A DNA stretch of 64,000 bases from Phoronis australis (GCA_002633005.1 NMRA01000923.1:34805-98804), one strand, 5' to 3'; counted from the first letter of the stretch, positions 22,524 through 33,379 are shown. Translations and numbers: made by a program. Notes: generated by a model from the sequence alone, not told the origin.

Positions 22524-23182
22524 TTAGTTAAATTGCTTTTTTCGATGGCAAGTGGCTTTAACTCTGAGTTTAAAAGAGCTGCGAGGAATTCCGCTTGCGT
22601 TCGTCCAATTTTAGGCTATAGCACCATACATAAAATTCAGCCGCAAAATTATAATAGGCCATTTGCAAAATGAATAACAGCAATGAATCATGTTTGCTAG
22701 AAGGTAACGAAAATGTCCCTTCAACAATTTAACAAGGTTGTCGGCTTATTAAAAAAAGTGCAGCCACAGTAAAATCTTAATATTCATTCTGTAATTGTGA
22801 CAGGAACATGACGCTCTCAGCTTGGCATGCGTGTAGCACAAGTCTTAGTTCACAATTTGTTGCATCTTTGTAACTTATCACAATTTTTTACACTCGAGGA
22901 AAAGTGAATTGCCTTCCCACTTCCTTAACTTCCGGAAAATTCTCCGACATTCTGTCCTGATGGTATTCAACTTGCACTCAGCTGTCATGACAAAATCCTG
23001 CTAGCAACCAGCCATCATGACAGGGCCCAGCAAGTATTTCTCTCTGCATACTTTTAGAATTTTCCTGCCTTTAGTGAATGTGCAGCAAATTAAAATCAAA
23101 ACATGAACCAAATGGAATTTTCCCATGACTTGGGATATATTTTGTCTTGATATTGAAAGACGACATCTGCGCTGCTAATGAG
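22312..23182. repeat. 870-bp direct duplication, copy A
   Basis: It begins TTCAGTTTTTGATTCTGTGC and ends CTGCGCTGCTAATGAG. Copy B follows after a single N and is almost identical through its whole length, with only scattered indels and substitutions. See the finding on a probable assembly artefact. Confidence 0.95.
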
Positions 23183-23183
23183 N
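23183..23183. other. Single N at the duplication junction
   Basis: One undetermined base separates the two copies of the 870-bp duplication. This is the typical mark of two contigs placed end to end when their ends actually overlap. Confidence 0.95.
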
Positions 23184-24052
23184 TTCAGTTTTTGATTCTG
23201 TGCGGATTGTTTATACAATTTATTAAAATTACCCACCATCAAACATTTATGGCCCAATGAAACAACGACCTGTAAATTGTTATTTTTTTGAAGTACGACC
23301 ACCAGCCATTTTGAATTTAAATCAAACGCAACCACCCATAAATTTTTATTTCAGTTGCCTTCCCCCCAAACAGATTTTGCTGGAACAGCCCTTAGTTAAA
23401 TTGCTTTTTTCGATGGCAAGTGGCTTTAACTCTGAGTTTAAAATAGCTGCGAGGAATTCCGCTTGCGTTCGTCCAATTTTAGGCTATAGCACCATACATA
23501 AAATTCAGCCGCAAAATTATAATAGGCCATTTGCAAAATGAATAACAAGCAATGAATCATTGTTTGCTAGAAGGTAACGAAAATGTCCCTTCAACAATTT
23601 AACAAGGTTGTCGGCTTATTAAATAAAGTGCAGCCACAGTAAAATCTTAATATTCATTCTGTAATTGTGACAGGAACATGACGCTCTCAGCTTGGCATGC
23701 GTGTAGCACAAGTCTTAGTTCACAATTTGTTGCATCTTTGTAACTTATCACAATTTTTTACACTCGAGGAAAAGTGAATTGCCTTCCCACTTCCTTAACT
23801 TCCGGAAAATTCTCCGACATTCTGTCCTGATGGTATTCAACTTGCACTCAGCTGTCATGACAAAATCCTGCTAGCAACCAGCCATCATGACAGGGCCCAG
23901 CAAGTATTTCTCTCTGCATACTTTTAGAATATTCCTGCCTTTAGTGAATGTGCAGCAAATTAAAATCAAAACATGAACCAAATGGAATTTTCCCATGACT
24001 TGGGATATATTTTGTCTTGATATTGAAAGACGACATCTGCGCTGCTAATGAG
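23184..24052. repeat. 870-bp direct duplication, copy B
   Basis: The copy has the same limits as copy A and continues into unique sequence (GAGAAAATTGCCCCAC). It includes the right terminal inverted repeat of the foldback element but not the left one, so it was not created by transposition. Confidence 0.95.
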
Positions 24053-24141
24053 GAGAAAATTGCCCCACACTAATAAGAAAGACTATGACGCCAATTTCAT
24101 AGGGCAGAATAAATGAGATCTGGCAAATTTAGTTACTGTAC

Positions 24142-24274
24142 CTTCAAGTTTATCAACCACATCCACCCGTGGACACTCCTGGTCACAGGCTGTGCCACTC
24201 TTCGCAAGTTCACCAGTGCCCAGCAGGAGGCATTCAACACAGGGTTTTAACTCTCCACATTTATTACCACAGGT
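24142..24274 (-). CDS. Integrin beta-tail domain exon (first half)
   Basis: Phase 0 in, phase 1 out. TCGNKCGELKPCVECLLLGT, then GELAKSGTACDQECPRVDV and VDKLEG, reproduces the start of the integrin beta-tail domain: the C-x3-C-x5-C-x2-C cluster, the CDQEC pair and the DKL motif seen in vertebrate beta subunits. It joins in frame to the I-EGF exon above (CEDCP then TCGNKC) and to the second beta-tail exon below. In a normal integrin this is the membrane-proximal extracellular part. The donor is GTACAG. Confidence 0.85.
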
Positions 24275-24446
24275 CTGTAATAGCAATCAACAGCAACACA
24301 TTCAGACAGACATTATACATTAGGCTAATAGACAGAGAACACAACAGTGAAATAGCATGGAAAGAGTAAAACAATGCAACTTTGACTGGAACTCATAACT
24401 ATGCTCCATGGAACAAGAGAATGTCAGCTCTGACAACATAACTCAC

Positions 24447-24533
24447 TGGACAGTCTTCACAAAATCGCCCTCTGTAAGGCTCTTCACAGACACAAGCTCC
24501 ACAGTTACAGGTTCCATGACCACTACACAAATC
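24447..24533 (-). CDS. Integrin-type EGF (I-EGF) exon, last repeat
   Basis: A 29-residue exon in phase 0 at both ends. DLCSGHGTCNCGACVCEEPY, then RGRFCEDCP, is a textbook last I-EGF repeat, with C-S-G-x-G-x-C-x-C-G-x-C-x-C spacing and the closing CEDCP that leads into the beta-tail domain in integrin beta chains. The acceptor is TTTTGCATTGCAG and the donor GTGAGTTA. Confidence 0.88.
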
Positions 24534-24867
24534 CTGCAATGCAAAACAAACCTATGGCAGCACTTATGAACACAAACATAATGTAAATATTAGTAAAAAC
24601 TCAAAAGTTTCTCTTTCTGCATCGTTTAAAGGCTTCATAAATTGCTGCAAACTCAAACAATTTGCCAAATGTTAACAGTTGTACAGCACAAAAACTACAT
24701 AAAAGTACAAACAAAAATAAAAATTTCCAATGATATACACCAACTCCAACAAAGCACATTTTTGTGCAAGTCAGGAAATAAAATGAAAAGAATCAATCCA
24801 GCTATGTAAGTTTACATGTGTCACCCATTGTAGCATTACTATATAGTTAGAAGTTGGCTATACATAC

Positions 24868-24990
24868 CCCTGCGCCAGTAGAAGCACGACATTTGTCTGT
24901 TGACAATGAACAGTCGCATGAAGGGCCAGTGTAGAGTACATTACATACACATTGGCCACATACGCATCTACCTTCACCATTACAAATAGC
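24868..24990 (-). CDS. Integrin-type EGF (I-EGF) exon
   Basis: It encodes 41 residues, phase 0 at both ends. AICNGEGRCVCGQCVC, then NVLYTGPSCDCSLSTDKC and RASTGAG, is a full I-EGF repeat ending in the C-D-C-S-L-x-T-x-x-C motif that links consecutive repeats in integrin beta stalks. Residue spacing and the SLSTDKC linker match I-EGF 3 of known beta subunits. The acceptor is CTTTTCCTGCAG and the donor GTATGTAT. Confidence 0.88.
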
Positions 24991-25054
24991 CTGCAGGAAA
25001 AGATTAGAAAAGTTACGAATTAGTTGAATGGGTAGTAGCTCAGCAGGAAACCCA

Positions 25055-25390
25055 CACACACCTACCCTAGAATAACTCACAGCAGTGCAACTTGCCGCAC
25101 TTTTAAGTAGAGCGTCCACACATACATAAGCGCTACTCCGCGCATGCAGAACTTTATAAAAATACGATGGCATGAAAAAGAAAGGACAACTGCGCAAGCA
25201 AGCATATCTTACTTCACCTTTTCACCAGTTTTCCGGCCATGTAGTGATTAGAAATCGTGCCAGTTACCCTTTAACTGCTTATCCTACACCGAAAAGGTGC
25301 ACTAGCTAAAATAGCGTCCAGACAGTCCCCAAAACTATTGACAACTCGTTCCAGAAGTAACTAAGGTAAGTCTGAGTGTGGATGGTGTTA
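25055..25390. mobile_element. Dispersed repeat sharing ends with 33.4-33.8 kb
   Basis: The left part has CACACCTACCCTAGAATAAC and AGTGCAACTTGC, the right part GCGTCCAGACAGTCCCCAAA and ACAACTCGTTCCAGAAGTAA. The same blocks in the same order occur at about 33.38 to 33.78 kb. The outer ends look weakly inverted (CACACACACCTACCC against GTAAGTCTGAGTGTG), as in a MITE. It is intronic. Confidence 0.5.
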
Positions 25391-25842
25391 GACATAATTT
25401 GTTGTTGAAATGTCGCGCGTTTGGAACTACGGTAACCATGTGCATGCAAATGCGAATGATTGTTCTGTTACTGCTAGAGAATAAAAAAATCTGATGAATG
25501 ACAACTGTAATCATGAGGTTCGACATATTTGTGTTTAGACCAGAACAGTGTATAAAGCACTATGTAACTTGAGGGACTTAAATGGCGATTTGTTAGTATT
25601 AACCAGAGACAAAAGCACACAGAACCCTTCTACTAATGTAGCAGTTATCCACGGGAAACAAAAAGTGATTTTTTTGCTCACTTGACATTTTTCATGGTTA
25701 TGTTGACGGTCTGCAACTCATGTTCCTAATCTTAAAATCAATCAAAAATAAGTATGACCATGTGACCATGGACTTGACATTACATATAGAAATCATTGAG
25801 AAAATTTGAAAAACATTATTCAAAGGTAAAACCCATTCTTAC

Positions 25843-25889
25843 CCCATTTGCAGAAGGACATTTACCATCCGGAGGGCAAATGGGTTCAA
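25843..25889 (-). CDS. First exon of the integrin-type block
   Basis: A 47-nt exon with phase 1 entry and phase 0 exit. EPICPPDGKCPSANG joins in frame to AICNGEGRC, giving the C-x5-C-x4-G-x-x-C pattern between I-EGF repeats. The CxC core of the preceding I-EGF repeat is absent, and I found no upstream I-EGF, PSI or von Willebrand A head exon in 26 to 36 kb. Entry phase equals the exit phase of LDLa repeat 2, and the EP start resembles the EPP hinge that begins the LDLa 1 and 2 exons. The acceptor is CTGTGTTGTAG and the donor GTAAGAAT. Confidence 0.62.
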
Positions 25890-28800
25890 CTACAACACAG
25901 AATGTAACAAAAATTAAAACATGGACAAATGATATACATGGTTATATTGGATAACAAACATTACCACTAACTACATGGCAACCCTCATGATGGTTGCCAT
26001 GGAGAATCCAATCACCAACAACAGAGGTTTCACTTTCAAAACCCATGATGACAGTTGTACACCTACTCACAGCTTATACAGACATGGAATGTATAAAGAA
26101 TATACAGTAGAGTATCCACAAATTGGGACAAAAATAAAATACCAACATCGTCATTGTCTATTTTTAAAAAAAAATACTTCATTGCTAAAAATGCTCAATA
26201 GATGATGATAGTTATATAATTCAAAGTGTGAAAATAATGAAGAAACGTTTCCTTCCAGTTTTCTAGTTGAAAATATTCATTAAGTAAAACATGACTGTTC
26301 CACCATATTCTGTTCTAACTGAAAGAAACATTACTGTAGTTCATGGACTAGTAGTGTGTGTCTCAAAATGTTCACCTGTAAATTTCAACTACAAAAAACA
26401 ACTGACTTACCTTTGACCAATTAAGTATATTTTCAGGTGATGTTTTACCTTTGGCGTTTTTTAAATAGACTGAAAACAGTGTTGTCTGTCTGATAACATA
26501 ATTAAAAATAATAGTTTTCATTTCACCACTTGTTGAACTCCTAGGTAACTCTCTGATTTTCATAAACTAAAATGCAGTCTTGTGCTGACCACAGACACAG
26601 GTTAAGTCAAAAGCTGACTGATGTATTAGGTGAGGTAATATATAGCGTCTGTCCAAAAAACGACCTGGCGAAATTCCCAAGTCGCCCACTGGGAAATGAG
26701 CTCATCAAAGGGAAAACCCATGTGCGGCAGTGCAGTGGTCCTGGCCTTCACAAACGACAGTACGAAAGATGACCGATTTGCAGCCTGTTCCACAGACCAA
26801 AGAATCTCGAGAGGAAGCCAATGTGATCACATGCTCAGCTTGCTATTAATAGCAATATCTCGCAAAATCTTGCATTTTTGCGAGGACAAGTCTTCGCTTC
26901 CACGGAATGAACATCTGTTCAGCTAAGAAAGCAGCTAATCATAAAACATTCACTTCCTGAATTGAATTCCGTAACCACAAGAAATCCGCAAGCAAAACCA
27001 GTATGATTGCCTTGCAGGTTTGTTTGTAATGCATGGTGATATCTCGCGACGACATGCATGATCTTGTGATTTTGCTAGTTTGTCTACAGAACAGGCCAAA
27101 CAACTCCAGCTTCTGTCAATTTCATAACGTAAAATTGTCGCCAGGACTTGACAGGGACCTCAGGGGTCTTACACTCCACTGATTTATCCACATTATTTTG
27201 AAATCGCTTTGCCCAGTCAAACATTGAGTGTCATAAAAGAGATAAGCATACCAGTAGAACTACTCTCTTTTATCACATTTGTGTAGACTCACAGTTTAAC
27301 TGTGGATTTCTGTAGACACCAGACCGTCCTGAGTTGCATCATATACCAACTCCGGACGGTTTCGATTAAGCGTTATGTACTTCCTGTTATACTTTAAGAG
27401 CAGGTTAGGATGTGAGCTGAGGGTGGCATATGTACTGATTTCAAGAAGTTAATCTAACATTTGTAAACCAAAGGTGTTTTATTTGAAGAAAACGATATGA
27501 CAGCTGAATTTTCTTTGTCCGACTTCTTCTGACTTTGGTTGCAAAAATCCGGTGACTTGTACAGGTTGCCAAAACAACCCCTGCAGAGGTTAACCAGGTC
27601 GATAGTTCAGACTTCTGCGCTTATTACTGACTGCTATGCTTCAATAGTTCAGACTTCTGCGCTTATTACTGACTGCTATGCTTGTTAACCAACCACATTA
27701 GCTGCTCACATCACCATAGTTCATATTGTAGTGTGACCCCATCACTAGCACCAATTTTTACCTTCTGTGGTGGTAAGCAATAAGGTCAATACTATTCCCT
27801 CACCGATAATATGCTCACTTGGCAATTACAGGCTAATAACAGGAGTAGGATAAAATAGTGAAAACCACCAAGTCAAATTTGACCTCTTCCCTTACAAATG
27901 ATCACATCATTGTCTTCAGTGACAAGGTGGAACTTGTTGGACATTGGATGAGACCTTACTACTAAAACCAATGTCAGTCACCAAGATGACATGGTCAAAG
28001 GCAACATAGACTTTATTACAATGCCAATGTGGTGGGGAACCTGAAAGTCAGCAAGTGGTCAACGAAGTGGACATGGTGGACCACCACATCCTGCTGTGAA
28101 TTCTGTAACTAAATCTGCCAGAAATTGCATGCTTTATCCTGCTTTTGTAGGCACTACATTTTCAACAGAAGTGCAATGATTTTATAACTACATGTCTTTT
28201 ACCTTATTACCCATCAACCCGGATATGTTAAGTTCAACAGCCTATTTTCAATTAAGAACTGTGAGCACCCAAATACCAAGCACATTTTGAGAGTAGGAGG
28301 AACAGTCAAACCACATCTGAAGTTGAGAGCATGTTCTCAAAATTTAATGAAATTCACACCAGCACCTGAGTAAAACCACAACATTATCCATTACTTGTTG
28401 GGCCTAGCAAGGTGGCCACTGGTTTTGCTTCTGAGGACAGTGTTTTAATAAACGCCGAAACAACTGTCAAGCTGATTTAAATTCATCCTTGTTTTTATCA
28501 ACATTATTCTTAAATAACTTGAGACTTTTCCAACCAGGTATCAAATAGCCAGGTTAAAGATTGGATTTTTTAACTTCAGCTTGACAAATAAAGAAACCGT
28601 TTCCCATAGTTCTAGTTCTCAGTGAGTAGTGTTTCATGTTACTTAGAGAGGGCATCTAAGTTTGACAGCAGGAAACAGAATTCTAAACAGCCTGCAAATC
28701 AGTCTTGATGATTTGGTAGCTTGGTTCTAATATTCTCAGACTTCAACCGATTACATTCCAAGCCCTTTGTCCTGCTATCAAAGGACAGATCACATAGGTT

Positions 28801-29352
28801 ATCATAGACAAACACATTATGATAAATACTACTCTGGTGACTGGTGAGGACAGATAAGTTGACCACCTGTAAGCCCTTCAGTAAAATTTATGATGATGGA
28901 CTCATCCAGGAGTCCTGAGACAAATGACCAAAATTTAAAGATACTACCTCCACTACATTTTAGTTACATTCTTCATGGAATAGACATCAACATAAATCAA
29001 CTTTTAATGAAAACCTCATTCACAAATGATGTTCTTCCCACACAAAAAATTGAAAAAAGAACAGAATTTAATACTTAGTGACTTACAAAGATAACAGGCT
29101 GTCATCCAAAGCTCTCACGATTAATTCGCTTACAAGGAAAACATGCATTTCTAAAGATATCCGGAAATTTTCAAAGCTGTTTGTTCAACCTTCTTCTGAG
29201 CGGCTTTCACCTGGATCAAAGAGAGCCATGCGCCAGAGTCAGACGCAGTGGTGATGACCGCATTGGCCAGTACGTGCAATGAAGTGTAATTACCCAACCA
29301 AAAAATGTAGTAAACATCTTTGCCTGTAAACACTGACGAATTTTCAAAATGC
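25890..29352. other. Interval between the membrane block and the integrin-type block
   Basis: I found no recognisable integrin head exon here. A minus-strand segment at 26409-26566 is open and ends at a strong donor (CAAAG then GTAAGTCAG), but its exit phase 0 does not fit the next exon and the translation has no known motif. A perfect 42-bp duplication is present at 27.6 kb. The rest, to 29.35 kb, looks non-coding. Confidence 0.5.
27606..27687. repeat. 42-bp perfect tandem duplication
   Basis: The block ATAGTTCAGACTTCTGCGCT, then TATTACTGACTGCTATGCTT, occurs twice with two bases between. The exact identity points to a recent event. Confidence 0.9.
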
Positions 29353-29399
29353 TTACACCAATAATTTTCGGTAAAAATAAACATTACGGCAGGTTTCAG
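29353..29399 (-). CDS. Last exon of the membrane block: cytoplasmic tail and stop
   Basis: After a long T-tract acceptor (TTGTTTTTTTTTTCAG) the phase 1 frame from the transmembrane exon gives AETCRNVYFYRKLLV followed by TAA. This is a short, basic and aromatic cytoplasmic tail. Another frame of the same exon stays open much longer (to a GTGAAAG donor near 29.2 kb), but it does not fit the phase of the exon before. No known sorting or signalling motif is evident apart from YFYRKLL. Confidence 0.5.
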
Positions 29400-29926
29400 C
29401 TGAAAAAAAAAACAACTTAGTTTGGTTTTCGATTTTTAGCTATTGATGAACTAATAAGCTAAACACTACAAACATCGGATATGAATTGAAGATAAAAACC
29501 TTGTGTATTGATATACTCGGAAGATTTACAAACACTGATCATAGTTAACATCATACCACATGGTTTATTCTTTTAGTATACAACTAAACTGTATTACACA
29601 AAATAGAAACAACACACAGTGACTAAATTAGATGTCAACAGGTTTTATGACAGGGCTTATCACCCAATCGTGTTGAACAACTTTACATAAGGAGTAGCAT
29701 GCTAACAAGAAAACCGTGATATTCAGCTGGCAATGAAACGCAGGTCATGTACACCAACTATGGCTAGCTTCAAAGTTAATGAGAAAATGTTAGATGAGGT
29801 GGGTCAGTGGGTGAGACCTGACTTCTAAGTTTTACTGAGGATTAAAATCTGACTCTGTTTTGGCACATAAAGTTTAAACATAAAATCAAAAGACAGCAAC
29901 CCAGCAGGAAACACAAAAACAATTAC

Positions 29927-30055
29927 CTTTCCGCTTCATTAACATGAATACAAAGAGCGAGATAAACGGCAAACATAATAAAAGTAGTCTGAGGGCAAAG
30001 GGAATCTCAGTGGAGACCAGTGTAAGATAGAAATTCTCTACACGTTTCTTTTCAA
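29927..30055 (-). CDS. Transmembrane exon of the membrane block
   Basis: Phase 1 in and out. EKKRVENFYLTLVSTEIPFA, then LRLLLLCLPFISLFVFMLMK and RK, shows a hydrophobic stretch of about 20 residues followed by Lys and Arg, the topology of a type I membrane anchor with a stop-transfer signal. It joins in phase to the tail exon. The upstream link is unsettled: the preceding recognised exon at 31.2 kb exits in phase 0, so at least one exon between them is missing from my model. A possible one at about 30.62-30.69 kb reads ACTDKIGCERNIFVASINLD but does not fit in phase. Confidence 0.5.
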
Positions 30056-31171
30056 CTGCGCATGGTAAAATCTTATTAATTTAAGAGACATTATGGCAGA
30101 CAAACGCAATTCCATTTTTCAATTTTTCCCATGAAAAATTTGTAGCAGTAATGCAATGCTTTTAGATGTTCATGGTTTGTACTGTAGCTACCACCAAACA
30201 ATATTTGTAAAACTTGTGGACAAACACAACATGGTTAAAACCCTTTGAAAAAAGAAAAAGAAACACTCTTGAAAATTATTTAGTCCAAAATTGATGAGAT
30301 TTTACCGTAAAGTTTAATCACTGTAAGGTTTTACAATTTGACAAGTTTAGTTAAGGAATTTTAACTGGGGTAGCAGGAAAACGAGTGGCCCAGTTAAATG
30401 ACAGCCATCTTTACTTTTTATGAGCTTGAGAGCAAAAATCAAAAATAATTATAGAGCAGTAATTTACTAAATGCTTATACAGTATGCGACTGATTCCATG
30501 TTTTAGACTCATGAACATTAAGGAAATTGTGTCAGAGTTGACATCACATCAAAAGAGACATGCTATCATTAGCTTCAAGAGGGAAACTGGGGAACTTTAT
30601 TCAGGGTGGGGACATCCGCTAATGCAACCTCTTGTGGTCAAGATTAATGGAAGCAACAAATATATTCCTCTCACAGCCTATTTTGTCTGTGCATGCGCTG
30701 TCAGTTTATTTCTTGATTTAATAAAATCAAAGTACTTGTAGCATTATTTCTGTAAACCATTGTAAAACAAGTGCTCAATGAAATTAAATGCCTGCTTCCG
30801 TAAAATGTTGAGAACAGACCACCCATCAGTGTGTGCATCCACTTTCTAGTTTTTGCTCTTTTCAGTTACATTTTACCCAAGGCTGTAGTTTTAATCAAAA
30901 AAGTTGGCTTCCATTACAAAACAGCTTCTTTCCATTGACTCATCTCACGAACCCAAGAAAAAATGGTCAGTCAACTAAGACATTATGCAGTGTCCTACTG
31001 CTTTAAAGGCCATCCAAATACCAGTATGGAAGCCAGAAGGAAAATCATTTATGGCAATCTGTTGTTCTCATCATTTGACTGTGCAGAAACAAGTCACCAT
31101 AAACAATAACCATAGCACAGCAAGACATTGCACACAGAAACTCATTCATGGTTTCTTTTAAACACTCTAAC

Positions 31172-31287
31172 CACAGTTTGAGTCATCAGAGCCCCTTTAA
31201 AATGTTTACAATCTCCATCAAACTTTCCAACAGTACTGTAAACAGATGATGTATTCAACTTAATGTATTTCTGCAGCCAGGATACAT
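31172..31287 (-). CDS. Membrane-block ectodomain exon 5
   Basis: Phase 2-compatible entry from the exon above (T then AT gives Tyr) and a phase 0 exit at GTTAGAGT, a weak donor. The translation is VSWLQKYIKLNTSSVYSTVG, then KFDGDCKHFKGALMTQTV. It has one N-glycosylation site (NTS) and one cysteine. No family is recognised. The join NGHQNWDP-Y-VSWLQKY reads smoothly, which supports the chain. Confidence 0.48.
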
Positions 31288-31366
31288 CTGTCAGCACATT
31301 CAACAGTAAAAAACACACCACCAACGCAATGAGGGTGGTAATAAAAATTAGGCACTAGTCACTTAC

Positions 31367-31440
31367 AAGGGTCCCAATTTTGATGGCCATTTCGATACTC
31401 GATGGCAGAGGAGTAAGCTGGTTTTTGAAATGCAGGACAT
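31367..31440 (-). CDS. Membrane-block ectodomain exon 4
   Basis: Entry uses a TTTTCACTTAGAG acceptor and the exit a consensus GTAAGTGA donor. The chosen frame reads CPAFQKPAYSSAIEYRNGHQ, then NWDP. All three frames are open, and this one is chosen because it is the only frame that joins both neighbours without a stop. No domain is recognised. Confidence 0.48.
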
Positions 31441-31776
31441 CTCTAAGTGAAAATTAACTGAAAGTTCAGATTTTCAATGTTTTGTAAAATGTGTTTCAAG
31501 ACTAATTTATGTACTTAGTGATGATTGTGCTTATAAAATGTGAAAAATAAGCGCTGGACTCAAATTACACATCCTACAAAAAGATTTAAAGTTCGTGCCA
31601 AGTCAAAAAGTATCAGATGCCAAATTTCACCGGTAATTGCAAGACCATCAACCACTTCCTTTGTTGGGAGTACTACCATACACTTTGGAGCAAGAATAAT
31701 TTTCCAGCACATTTACCATTCACATAAACAAGTGACTTTAAACATGATGATCAGATGAAAAATGGACATTCTCTAC

Positions 31777-31839
31777 CTGAACAAAGGGTAAATATACAGG
31801 GGTGAATGACTCTGCAGATATCCGGACACTCGTTCAAAG
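31777..31839 (-). CDS. Membrane-block ectodomain exon 3
   Basis: A 63-nt exon with frame FERVSGYLQSHSPLYIYPLF between an ACATTTGAAG acceptor and a GTAGAGAA donor. Entry and exit phases (2 and 2) match the neighbours exactly. The acceptor lacks a strong pyrimidine tract, so support rests on phase continuity. Confidence 0.42.
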
Positions 31840-32097
31840 CTTCAAATGTAAGCAGCTTAACCACAAACCACAATCAAAATAAATAAAAGTAACTGTGTGT
31901 AACTTTTATAGACTTGGCATTCATTGTAAGACATCTAGTGAAAAAAGAAACCATAGCCTGGGTATTGTCTGGGGAAGGCCAACAAAATATCACTTAGGCA
32001 AACACCAACAATGTTGATTTTCCATGTAAGCTGATCTGTGAGTTCAACTGTCTTAACAGCAGATGGATCTAAAAAGCTTTTTACTGTTGAACAATAC

Positions 32098-32202
32098 CTG
32101 ACAAACAAATTCATTTCAAGACCATCACTGCAGACTATTAGATAAATTGTATTATGTAACAGGTCATTTACGGAAAGGTTCCCATCAAACTTGATACTCA
32201 AC
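32098..32202 (-). CDS. Membrane-block ectodomain exon 2
   Basis: After a good acceptor (CTCCTCTTTTCAG) the only open frame reads LSIKFDGNLSVNDLLHNTIY, then LIVCSDGLEMNLFV. The donor is GTATTG. It contains an N-glycosylation site (NLS) and one cysteine, and alternates polar and hydrophobic residues like an extracellular beta fold. The one-base entry phase fits the exon at 33.0 kb. Confidence 0.52.
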
Positions 32203-32607
32203 CTGAAAAGAGGAGTTTTAATGAACTGTGCTAAGTGAAATAAAATCCTGGCTTAATGAATAATTGCAAACGTTGCCATTTTCCATTTTTCAACAGTTAA
32301 CTCCCTGCTACAGCAGCAGCAAGGAATATGTTCTCTCCATGTGCACTGCAAACAGCAGGTTAATGGGAAGCCCATAACTTCAGGTTCTATTACTACAAAA
32401 TTATAGTTTAATTTTCTCTAAGACTTAAACTTAACACAGCCAAGAACAAAATTAATTAAGATTGCATCAGAAGTTGTGTCAATTCGAACAAGACACAGAA
32501 ACTTTGAGAACAACAAGACATGAAAAAGTGTTCCACCTCGTGAAACAACAGTGAGTGTTCTGAAACCAAAATGGCCCATCTGGTGTCAACACTGATAATT
32601 GACTTAC

Positions 32608-32777
32608 CTCAGTAGGAACACACTTAAACTCATGGCTGCACTTTGGGAGCAAGTTTTCGGTTACGCAGAATTTGTTAAACGCAAGACACTTTTCATTGTT
32701 CACAGTCCTTATTCCGTTACGTTCATACTTTTGGAACAAAACTCTACTCTCAACTGAACATAGATACAGTAACTGAC
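32608..32777 (-). other. Unassigned candidate exon with cysteines
   Basis: An open frame ends at a strong donor (ACTGAG then GTAAGTC) and follows a possible acceptor (TATGTCGCTAG). It reads QLLYLCSVESRVLFQKYERN, then EKCLAFNKFCVTENLLPKCS and HEFKCVPTE. Upstream of the acceptor the frame stays open and hydrophobic with an ATG, so it could also be a first exon with a weak signal peptide. Its phase 0 exit does not fit the exon at 32.1 kb, so it is outside the block 1 chain. Confidence 0.3.
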
Positions 32778-33012
32778 CTAGCGACATAATTAAAAGACAC
32801 ACAATATTTAAAAACCCGAAACAACAGGCCAATTAGACATTCTCATTCGCCAGATCTCGTGCAAAATTTATTGTTACATTTGAAAACTAGACTCCTATAC
32901 TCAAGATTCATTTGAAAAAAACAATCATGGCAATTCACTGTTTACATTTTCACATTCCTGGAACCATCAACCCTCTTCACTTCTAGATAAGATAAACACC
33001 CACACCACAAAC

Positions 33013-33073
33013 CTGTAGTCAAGATCATCTGAAACAGTCAGGTTAATGCCCTGGGCATTGAAGTTGGGCGGTT
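33013..33073 (-). CDS. Membrane-block first exon (EPP hinge)
   Basis: A 61-nt exon with a CATCTTCCAATTTCCAG acceptor and a GTTTGTGG donor. The frame reads PPNFNAQGINLTVSDDLDY, with an N-glycosylation site (NLT). It enters in phase 1 and its first codon, completed by a G, gives EPP, the hinge that also starts the LDLa 1 (EPPVV) and LDLa 2 (EPPKV) exons. This suggests it may be reached from a perlecan LDLa exon. No separate signal-peptide exon was found between 33.1 and 35.8 kb. Confidence 0.52.
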
Positions 33074-33379
33074 CTGGAAATTGGAAGATGGGCGCTTAAT
33101 TAACCCAGAAATGGGTGCTTAAATCGGAAATTTTAAAAGAAATTAGGGATGGGTATTTTCCCAAACTTGGGCGCTAACATTAACCCGCACCAGACAGGTG
33201 TATTCGCCACATGGGACATCATTTAACTTGGTACATATGTTTTATGGAAAAACAGTAAAATAAAATTTCACTTCTCGGCCATATCATGTCCTGAACTGGT
33301 GAGATCTAACCATTAATGCACATGCAGACACAGGCATATGCACCCATGTACAGGAGCACGTGAACACACAAACACGTAA

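Noticed and set aside
26409-26566. Open segment ending at a strong GTAAGTCAG donor, considered as the upstream integrin exon.
   Set aside because: The exit phase does not fit the next exon, and the translation has no I-EGF cysteines or head-domain motif.
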